Of a stretch of DNA of 7,242 nucleotides, positions 1-5,652 are shown piece by piece. The stretch is from Alphaproteobacteria bacterium (lineage in GTDB: Bacteria; Pseudomonadota; Alphaproteobacteria; Rhodobacterales; Rhodobacteraceae). How positions within the stretch are numbered: the first letter of the stretch is position 1; each line of letters begins with the position of its first letter. The DNA lies in assembly GCA_003696705.1 (NCBI GenBank), contig RFGD01000183.1, positions 1 to 7,242 of the forward strand. Reading direction: 5' to 3'. The translations under genes were made by a program, and so were the position numbers. The notes under the pieces were generated by a model that was given only the letters and a program-made list of their open reading frames with translations, did not search any database and had not been told where the DNA came from.

Positions 1-195
1 GACTTTGCCCAGCGGATGCAGGACGGCGACCGGTTCTACTACCTCTACCGGATGCCGATGGGTCACCACCTGGGCGACCAGATCATCGGCGAGCAGTTCC
101 TCGATCTGGTCCAGCGGACCACGGGCCTCGAGCACACGGGCGATGCCTTCGTCTCGCCCTCGGCGACCTACGTCCTGGATGGCGGCGCGCAGAAC
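1..195 (+). other. C-terminal end of animal-type haem peroxidase domain
   Basis: The residues contain QDGDRFYYLYR followed by PMGHHLGDQIIGEQFLDLVQRTTG. In animal haem peroxidases the last conserved element is a helix with 'lRdGDRFwye' followed by a helix containing a hydrophobic 'I...t...ii.rtTg' pattern, and both are recognisable here. This is the C-terminal edge of the catalytic domain, so no catalytic histidine is visible. RTX peroxidases of this type may carry two peroxidase domains in tandem; only the last domain's end can be seen, so the number upstream is unknown. Confidence 0.82.
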
Positions 196-3100
196 GTTGC
201 CGACAACCAGAAGACGGACGTCGATGCCAACAATGACATCAACGACTACTTCAACGCCATCTACGAAAACCTGCCCGACAGCGTGAAGAACTTCGTCGTT
301 GCCAACAACAGCTTCGAAGTCGACTCGCTTGCCGATGACGGTTCGGGCCCGGTCGTCGAGGACCCGACCAACGGCAACTGGATGCAGGGCACGCCGTCGA
401 ACCTTTCGGGCTGGGAAATCAAGCCGCCGGTGACGGGCCCCGTGGATGGCGGTCTGTTTGCGCCGGCCGATGCGATCAGCGACCCGACGGGGCACAACGG
501 CACCAACGTCGCGTGGCTTCGCAACGAGACGAGCCTGGCGCAGGACACGGGTCACGCCATCGCGGAGGGCGCCACCTACACGTTGAAGTTCAACGTGGGC
601 GACCGCAGCGATCAGGGCTTCGGGGGCGGCGTCGCCTACCTGAAGACCGCCGGCGGGATCATCCTTGCCGCAGCGCCGCTGGTGACGCCTTCCGACGGCG
701 GCTGGGCCGAGATGGAAGTCACCTACACGGACGACGGCACCTATGCCGGCGAAACCCTGGTGATCGAGATCAAGTCCGGCCCCGGCGGCCAGCAGATCCT
801 GATCGACGACGTCTCGCTTACCGAGACGACGCCGGGCGGGTCGGCCAATGACGGGCACATCGTGGTCGCGGGCCTTGACGGCAACGACTACATCGTGGCC
901 GGCCTCGGCGACGACGTGATCTACGGCGACGCCGGCGACGACGTCATCGAAGGTGCCCAGGGCAACGACGTTCTCTACGGTGGTGAAGGCAACGACTGGA
1001 TCACCGACTACGAGAACGACGACTTCATCCACGGCGGCGCAGGCGACGACTACCTGTTCGCCGGCCCGGGCATCCTCGACACCGTCCACGGTGGCGACGG
1101 CAACGACGAAGCCCACGGCGGTGACGGCATCGACGAGGTCTTCGGCGACGATGGCGACGACCGTCTGTATGGCGAGGGCGACACCGACCTTCTGATGGGT
1201 GGCCTCGGCAACGACTACATCGACGGCGGTGACAGCGTTGACGAAGCCTTCGGCGGCGACGGCAACGACTGGCTGCGCGGTGGCGTCGGCGACGACAACC
1301 TGAACGGCGGTGCCGGGAACGACCTCATGGAAGGCGGCCTCGGGCCGGTGGCCAACGACGGCGACCGGATGAACGGTGACTGGATCGGCCTCACTCAGGT
1401 CGGCGCGAACGAGACGGCCGGCAATACGGGCGTCCCGGGCGACATGGACATCGTCAGCTACGAGGAAGCCGGCTATGGCGTCACGGCCAGCCTGCAAAGC
1501 TCGAACGCCAACGGCACGGTGTCGAACATGCTTGACACCTATGCCCTGGACGAAGGCCTTGTCGGCTCGGGCTATGACGACATCCTCGAGGGTGCCGATG
1601 CCAACACGCTGACCGGCAATGGTCCGAAGAACCAGCTGATCGGTGGCGCCGGCAACGACCGTCTGACCGGTCTTAGCGACGACGACTGGCTGTTCGGCGA
1701 CGCGGCGGTGGTCCGCAACGACCTGTGGGCCGACATCCCGGCGACGCTGGACTTCCTGGACAATGGCGTCCTCGACGACACCGCGTCCTACACCGTCATC
1801 AGCGACTGGTTCGCCACGGGCGAAGACCGTCCGGTCTTCAACGACACCGGCGAGATTGGTCACATCCTTGGCGACAACGGTGCGCAGGGCGACATGGACG
1901 TCGCGATCTATCGCGGCAACCGTGCCGACTACACCATCACCCAGGATCCGACGACGGGCGTCGTCACGATCATGGACAACCGTGACCCGGCCACGACGGT
2001 CGACCCGGCCACGGGCGTCAACAGCCACGACGGCACGGACCATCTTCTGGGCATCGAGATGCTCGAGTTCGCCGATGGCACCGTGTCGATGGTCGAGGCG
2101 CTGAACCAGCCGCCCTCCGTTGCGGGCGCGGCCGGGGCCGAGACCTGGACCGTCGGCAACGGCGCCGTCCCGATCGAGACGGCCGTGACGGTGACCGATC
2201 CCGACACCACGATGCTGCAGTCGGCGACGATCACCCTGACGAACCCGCAGACCGGGGATGTCGTCGCGGCCAACACGATGGACGCCGCATGGCCGGCGGG
2301 CATCATGGCCACGGTGACCGGAACGACCGTCATGCTGACGGGCGCGGCCACGGCTGCGGACTATCAGACGGCGATCGGTCTGGTGACCTTCGACAACACC
2401 GATACCACCCCGACGGTTGCCACGCAGCGCGTCTTCGAGGTGGTGGTGAACGACGGCCTTGCCGACAGCCCGGTCTACACCGCGCTTGTCGACATCCAGG
2501 GTGGCGCCCCGATCCCGTCGCAGAACTGGGTGTGGAACGTCGGCGACGCGCCGCTGAACATCACTGCGCTTGACGCGCAGGGTCCGATGGACACGGTGAC
2601 GATCAACGGCGATCTGACCCAGGCGATCGAGGAGAAGTTCGAGATCTTCACCCAGCCGTTCGCCATCGGCGAGAAGGGCTACACCGGCACGGCCGAGATC
2701 GTGATCTACTACCAGAACACGCTCGTGGCCGAGATCACGGGGGTCGAGGAAATCGTCGTCAACGGCGGCGGTGGCGGAGACGAGTTCGACGTGCGCGGCA
2801 ACTTCGCGCCGACGAGCCTCGCCTACAACACCATCACGCTGATCGGCGGCGACGGCAACGACGCGGTGGACATCACGCAGCTTCAGTCGGACCACCGGAT
2901 CGTGTTCAACGGCGGCAACGGCCAGAACGTCGTGCTTGGCCCCCAGCGTCAGCAGGACGTCCTGAACAACGCCGGCTATCTGAACGCGCCGGCCCAGGAC
3001 CAGGTCGTGACCGGCACCACGGCTGCCGACACCCTCGAGACTGCCGACGGAAACGACATGGTGTTCGGCCTCGCCAAGGCGGACAACATCCTTGGCCATG

Positions 3101-3777
3101 GCGGCAACGACATGCTGTTCGGCGACTTCGGTCGTGACCGCATCTTCGGCGGTGCCGGAGACGACATGATCGAGGGTGGCCGTGGCCGTGACACGGTGTT
3201 CGGTGGCGACGGGGACGATGTCATCCTCGCCTCGGCGCAGGACGGCAACGACGCGTACCATGGCGGCGCCGGCGCCGACACGCTCGACATGTCGGGTGTC
3301 CATGCCGATGCGACCGTCGAGCTGAGCTCGGGCCTCATGGGGCGTGGCAGCGCGCAAAGCGCCGCTACCGGCAACGACACGCTCTGGGACATCGAGAATG
3401 TCGTGACCGGTGATGGCAACGACGTCATCATCGCGGGCGACGGTGTCAACGTGATGGACGGTGGCGACGGGGACGACATCTTCGTCTTCGGAACTGCCGC
3501 GGCCGCCGACGGTGACGTCATCGCGGACTTCCAGCCGGGCGACACGATCGACCTGAGCGGGATCGACGCCGATGGCAGCATGGCTGGTGACCAGGCCTTC
3601 ACGCTGGTGTCGGGTGGCTTCACGGGTGCGATGGGCGAGCTCATCGTCACCCACGAGACCCGGGCCGACGGCGACTACACGGTCGTCCAGGGCGAGATCG
3701 ACGGTGTTGGCGGTGCCGACTTCTCGATCGACATCAAGGGTCACCACGACCTCACCGAAGGCAACTTCACCCTCTGA
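1..3777 (+). CDS. Secreted RTX haem peroxidase, C-terminal 1258 residues (5' end outside window)
   Basis: The frame is open from base 1 (residues D-F-A-Q-R-M), so the gene begins upstream and the first Met here is internal. Residues 1-60 carry the pattern F-x-x-R-M-Q-DGDRFYYL, matching the conserved C-terminal 'RDGDRFyye' helix of animal-type (peroxidase-cyclooxygenase superfamily) haem peroxidases. Order after that: linker (61-100), jelly-roll-like domain (102-275), RTX block (285-448), mixed RTX/beta region (449-700), cadherin/Ig-like domain (702-833), beta module (836-1000), second RTX block (1001-1160), and serralysin-like C-terminus with type I export signal ending LTEGNFTL. No cysteine is visible, as expected of type I substrates. 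Known family behaviour is an extracellular haem enzyme folding on Ca2+ after export; bacterial relatives include Mn(II)-oxidising MopA-type peroxidases. The substrate here cannot be read because the distal/proximal His and haem-linking residues lie upstream. The PrtD-type exporter follows 66 bases later. Peroxidase identity rests on about 60 residues; the RTX secretion assignment is near certain. Confidence 0.9.
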   Translation, partial: DFAQRMQDGDRFYYLYRMPMGHHLGDQIIGEQFLDLVQRTTGLEHTGDAFVSPSATYVLDGGAQNVADNQKTDVDANNDINDYFNAIYENLPDSVKNFVVANNSFEVDSLADDGSGPVVEDPTNGNWMQGTPSNLSGWEIKPPVTGPVDGGLFAPADAISDPTGHNGTNVAWLRNETSLAQDTGHAIAEGATYTLKFNVGDRSDQGFGGGVAYLKTAGGIILAAAPLVTPSDGGWAEMEVTYTDDGTYAGETLVIEIKSGPGGQQILIDDVSLTETTPGGSANDGHIVVAGLDGNDYIVAGLGDDVIYGDAGDDVIEGAQGNDVLYGGEGNDWITDYENDDFIHGGAGDDYLFAGPGILDTVHGGDGNDEAHGGDGIDEVFGDDGDDRLYGEGDTDLLMGGLGNDYIDGGDSVDEAFGGDGNDWLRGGVGDDNLNGGAGNDLMEGGLGPVANDGDRMNGDWIGLTQVGANETAGNTGVPGDMDIVSYEEAGYGVTASLQSSNANGTVSNMLDTYALDEGLVGSGYDDILEGADANTLTGNGPKNQLIGGAGNDRLTGLSDDDWLFGDAAVVRNDLWADIPATLDFLDNGVLDDTASYTVISDWFATGEDRPVFNDTGEIGHILGDNGAQGDMDVAIYRGNRADYTITQDPTTGVVTIMDNRDPATTVDPATGVNSHDGTDHLLGIEMLEFADGTVSMVEALNQPPSVAGAAGAETWTVGNGAVPIETAVTVTDPDTTMLQSATITLTNPQTGDVVAANTMDAAWPAGIMATVTGTTVMLTGAATAADYQTAIGLVTFDNTDTTPTVATQRVFEVVVNDGLADSPVYTALVDIQGGAPIPSQNWVWNVGDAPLNITALDAQGPMDTVTINGDLTQAIEEKFEIFTQPFAIGEKGYTGTAEIVIYYQNTLVAEITGVEEIVVNGGGGGDEFDVRGNFAPTSLAYNTITLIGGDGNDAVDITQLQSDHRIVFNGGNGQNVVLGPQRQQDVLNNAGYLNAPAQDQVVTGTTAADTLETADGNDMVFGLAKADNILGHGGNDMLFGDFGRDRIFGGAGDDMIEGGRGRDTVFGGDGDDVILASAQDGNDAYHGGAGADTLDMSGVHADATVELSSGLMGRGSAQSAATGNDTLWDIENVVTGDGNDVIIAGDGVNVMDGGDGDDIFVFGTAAAADGDVIADFQPGDTIDLSGIDADGSMAGDQAFTLVSGGFTGAMGELIVTHETRADGDYTVVQGEIDGVGGADFSIDIKGHHDLTEGNFTL
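304..825 (+). other. Jelly-roll, carbohydrate-binding-like domain in the peroxidase
   Basis: The domain begins NNSFEVD and ends with IDDVSLTE. An 'N.SFE' opening, a central W (SGWEI), a 'G.TYTLKFNVGDR' strand, a 'W.E..VTYT' strand and a closing 'iDdVsL' strand are the recurring marks of galactose-binding-like or CBM4/9/DUF642-like beta-sandwiches. It sits between the peroxidase domain and the first RTX block. A role in binding polysaccharide or cell surface glycan is inferred from fold resemblance only; no specific ligand residues can be assigned by eye. Confidence 0.65.
853..1344 (+). repeat. RTX nonapeptide block 1 (about 16 GGxGxDxxx-type units)
   Basis: Repeated units of the form GGxGNDxLx/GDxGDDxIY run in tandem (LGDDVIYGD, AGDDVIEGA, QGNDVLYGG, then DGNDEAHGG, DGDDRLYGE, VGDDNLNGG, AGNDLMEGG). 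This is the hemolysin-type calcium-binding repeat that forms a parallel beta-roll with Ca2+ in the turns. At DNA level it appears as an imperfect 27-base periodicity rich in GGCGAC and AACGAC. Two longer inserts (around 1003-1030 and 1063-1092) break the nine-residue phase. Confidence 0.95.
1345..2100 (+). other. Mixed RTX/beta region between the RTX block and the cadherin-like domain
   Basis: The region contains isolated RTX-like turns (GGAGNDRLTG near 1645, DDDWLFGDA near 1681) separated by non-repeat segments. Its end, 1891-2088, has the module 'GDMDVAIYRGNRADYTI ... DGTDHLLGIEMLEFADGTV'. That pattern (…vv.f.g…DYtit…DGTDtL.niE.l.FaDg…) is common in large alphaproteobacterial RTX proteins, including RTX haem peroxidases. 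It is presumably structural; no enzymatic motif is seen. Confidence 0.7.
2104..2499 (+). other. Cadherin/Ig-like extracellular beta-sandwich domain
   Basis: The segment starts NQPPSV and includes TVTDPDTTMLQSATITLTN, a strand FDNTDTTPT, and the terminal FEVVVNDGLADSP followed by VDI. The 'NqpPsv', 'vtDpD' and 'v.V.DG...s' elements are typical of cadherin-like/tandem-95/VCBS-type domains in adhesins and giant RTX proteins. It is likely a spacer or Ca2+-stiffened stalk domain. The subfamily cannot be fixed by eye. Confidence 0.7.
2506..3000 (+). other. Beta-rich module with degenerate RTX turns
   Basis: The module runs from about APIPSQNWVWNV to NAPAQD. It includes 'GVEEIVVNGGGGGDEFDV' and 'LIGGDGNDAVDI', which look like widely spaced Gly/Asp turns linking longer strands, and a 'GGNGQNVV' degenerate turn. 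It bridges the cadherin-like domain and RTX block 2. I do not recognise a named domain here, and the boundaries are approximate. Confidence 0.5.
3001..3480 (+). repeat. RTX nonapeptide block 2 with an inserted beta module
   Basis: It starts with the usual RTX lead-in 'VVTGTTAADTLETADGND', then has nonapeptides HGGNDMLFGD, GGAGDDMIEGG, GGDGDDVIL. A non-repeat insert at about 3232-3438 (AGADTLDMSG ... VELSSG ... ENVVTGDGNDVIIAG) follows, and the block resumes with MDGGDGDDIFVFG. The insert is the serralysin-like strand pair that commonly precedes the C-terminal secretion region. Function is Ca2+-induced folding after export. Confidence 0.93.
3472..3774 (+). other. Serralysin-like C-terminus and type I secretion signal
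   Basis: After the last RTX unit comes DIFVFGTAAAADGDVIADFQPGDTIDLSGIDAD, a near-textbook 'DiFvF....g.D.I.DF..gDkIDLSgIdA' motif of the M10 peptidase C-terminal/type I target domain. The final residues read FSIDIKGHHDLTEGNFTL. This corresponds to the 'l.g...lt..DFil' terminal signal read by PrtD-class transporters, here with GNFTL in place of the usual acidic DF-hydrophobic end. The stop codon is TGA at 3775-3777. Confidence 0.9.
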
Positions 3778-3784
3778 CGACAAC

Positions 3785-3812
3785 AGGCCGGGCGGCATGC
3801 GCCGCCCGGCTT
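3785..3812 (+). terminator. GC-rich hairpin after the peroxidase gene, possible leaky terminator
   Basis: GCCGGGCGGC (3787-3796) is followed by loop ATGC and the exact complement GCCGCCCGGC (3801-3810), a perfect 10-bp stem. It can extend by one A-U and one G-U pair to 3785-3812. The tract after it is TTCCTCGG rather than a run of T, so it lacks the full intrinsic-terminator tail. It begins only eight to ten bases after the TGA. It may cause partial termination or protect the upstream mRNA 3' end, lowering transporter expression relative to the secreted peroxidase. The structure is seen; the effect is inferred. Confidence 0.6.
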
Positions 3813-3843
3813 CCTCGGATAACCGTTCTGATCGGGTGCACCA

Positions 3844-5652
3844 ATGGCCAAGAATACAAAAAACGGACCGGCTCGGAAGGCGAAGGCGACGGATGCGCTG
3901 CGCGGCTTCAAGGGCGTTGCGGTCTTCCTTTTCGCGATTTCGGGCATCATCAACATCCTCGCCCTCACCGGCTCGTTCTACATGCTCCAGGTCTATGACC
4001 GGGCGCTCACGAGCGGCAGCGTCGCGACGCTGACGGCCATCTCGGTCCTCGCGATCGGGCTCTACATGTTCCAGGGCATCTTCGACATGATCCGCTCGCA
4101 GATCCTCGTCCGGATCGGCGCGCGGCTGGACCAGAAGGCGGCGCCGCTGGCCCACAAGGTGGCAATCGACATGCCGCGCTACGGATTCTCGACCTCGGAG
4201 GCGCTCGAACGCGGCCGCGACGTCGACACCGTGCGCGGCTTTCTTGGCAGTCACGGCCCGATGGCGCTGTTCGACCTGCCGTGGATGCCGCTGTTCCTCG
4301 CCTTCGTGTATTTCCTGCATCCCATTCTCGGGGCGCTCACCGCAGGCGGCGCCTTCATCCTGGCGATGCTGACCATCGCCACCGAGGTGATGACGCGCAA
4401 CAAGGCGGCCGAAAGCCACAAGGCGGCCATTGCCCGGAACCGCATTGCCGATTCCAATGCGCGCAATGCCGAGGTGCTGAAGGCCATGGGCTTTGCCGGC
4501 CGGGCCATCGCGCGCTTCCGCGCCGCGAACGAGGAACACCTCCGGCTGCACACGAAAAGCAATGACGTCGCCGGCACCTTCGGCTCGCTCTCGCGCGTCA
4601 TGCGCATGATGCTTCAGTCGGCCGTCCTTGGCACCGGCGCCTATCTCGTCATCAACGGCCAGATGAGCGCAGGCGGGATCATCGCCGCGTCGGTCGCGTC
4701 GGCCCGTGCCCTTGCGCCCATCGACCTTGCCATCGGCAACTGGAAGAACATCGTCTCGGCGCGCGCTGCCTTCAAGCGCCTGAAAGAGACGCTCGTCGCA
4801 CTCGACGAGGCGCAGGAGCCGATGCCCCTGCCCGACCCGGAACACAGCCTGAAGGTCGAGGGCATCACCGTTGCCGCGCCGTCGAACGGCCGCGTCCTGC
4901 TCAGCGACGTGAGTTTCGAGCTGAAGGCCGGCGAGGCCCTTGGCGTCATCGGCCCGAGCGGCGGCGGCAAGACGACCCTGGTCAAGGCGCTGACGGGCAT
5001 CTGGCCGGTCCTTCGCGGCTCGGTCCGCCTTGATGACGCCGACATCGCGCACTGGTCCGAGGACTCGCTCGGCCGGCTCATCGGCTATCTCCCGCAGGAG
5101 GTTGCGCTTCTCGACGCCGACATCCGGCAGAACATCGCCCGGCTCGAGGAAAACCCCGACCCGAAGAAGATCGTCCGCGCGACCCAGCTTGCCGGCGTGC
5201 ACGAGATGATCGTGCGCATGCCCGACGGCTATCAGACGGCCCTCGGCCCCATGGGCGCGGCGCTCTCGGGCGGTCAGCGCCAGCGCATCGGCCTTGCCCG
5301 CGCGCTTTACGGGGATCCGTTCCTTGTGGTCCTGGACGAGCCGAACTCGAACCTCGATGCCGAGGGCGAAGCCGCCCTGACCAAGGCGGTCGAGGACATC
5401 AAGGCCCGTGGCGGCATCGCGATCGTCATCGCGCACCGCCCGAGCGCCCTGGCCGCCGTGGACAAGGTCGCCGTCATTCAGGACGGCAAGATGACCGCCT
5501 TCGGCCCGCGCGAGGAGATCCTGAAACAGGTTCGCAAGCCTGCCGGCGCCGTGGCCGACCTCAAGCCGCGCACGGGCGCTGACGGCAGTGCCGAACCGAA
5601 ACCCAAGACGGCTGCGAAAACGGCCGCCAGCATGCGGGTGGTTGCAAAATGA
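3844..5652 (+). CDS. Type I secretion system permease/ATPase, PrtD family
   Basis: This is a complete 602-residue inner-membrane exporter, the usual length for PrtD-type proteins. The N-terminal membrane domain (about 18-320) has the family hallmark SFYMLQVYDRALTSGSVATL (residues 44-63) and several hydrophobic helices. The ATPase domain has Walker A GPSGGGKT (370-377), Q-loop Q418, signature LSGGQ (474-478), Walker B FLVVLDEP (493-500) with catalytic E499, D-loop SNLD (502-505) and switch H531. All nucleotide-binding motifs are present, so it should be active. It would power export of RTX proteins through a HlyD-type adaptor and TolC, neither encoded here. ATG 3844 is fixed by an in-frame TGA at 3829-3831 and no other Met until residue 46; the Shine-Dalgarno is weak (GGGTG at 3833-3837). 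The tail after about 560 is an Ala/Lys/Pro-rich extension. It lies 66 bases after its probable substrate gene and overlaps the next gene by 4 bases. Confidence 0.96.
   Translation: MAKNTKNGPARKAKATDALRGFKGVAVFLFAISGIINILALTGSFYMLQVYDRALTSGSVATLTAISVLAIGLYMFQGIFDMIRSQILVRIGARLDQKAAPLAHKVAIDMPRYGFSTSEALERGRDVDTVRGFLGSHGPMALFDLPWMPLFLAFVYFLHPILGALTAGGAFILAMLTIATEVMTRNKAAESHKAAIARNRIADSNARNAEVLKAMGFAGRAIARFRAANEEHLRLHTKSNDVAGTFGSLSRVMRMMLQSAVLGTGAYLVINGQMSAGGIIAASVASARALAPIDLAIGNWKNIVSARAAFKRLKETLVALDEAQEPMPLPDPEHSLKVEGITVAAPSNGRVLLSDVSFELKAGEALGVIGPSGGGKTTLVKALTGIWPVLRGSVRLDDADIAHWSEDSLGRLIGYLPQEVALLDADIRQNIARLEENPDPKKIVRATQLAGVHEMIVRMPDGYQTALGPMGAALSGGQRQRIGLARALYGDPFLVVLDEPNSNLDAEGEAALTKAVEDIKARGGIAIVIAHRPSALAAVDKVAVIQDGKMTAFGPREEILKQVRKPAGAVADLKPRTGADGSAEPKPKTAAKTAASMRVVAK
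5636..5652 (+). promoter_or_regulatory. ATGA stop/start overlap with weak ribosome-binding site
   Basis: The transporter stop TGA (5650-5652) overlaps the next start ATG (5649-5651). A GGGTGG tract at 5636-5641 lies seven bases upstream of the ATG, close to but not a full GGAGG. This arrangement normally gives translational coupling, so the downstream RTX protein should be made in step with the exporter. It also fixes the downstream start, since a basic N-terminus and hydrophobic segment follow directly. Confidence 0.75.

Noticed and set aside
217..252. Possible EF-hand loop (DVDANNDINDYF) in the peroxidase linker
   Set aside because: Positions 1, 3 and 5 are D, D, N and position 8 is I, but the required acidic residue at position 12 is F, and no flanking EF-hand helix pair is clear.
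2976..3650. Long minus-strand open frame of 224 codons, Ser/Pro-rich
   Set aside because: It is the complement of the RTX block and C-terminus. GGC/GAC-rich repeats give stop-free antisense frames, and the product is low-complexity S/P with no recognisable domain.
3811..3843. Possible promoter for the exporter in the spacer
   Set aside because: Only about 33 bases follow the hairpin, and no convincing -35/-10 pair could be seen.
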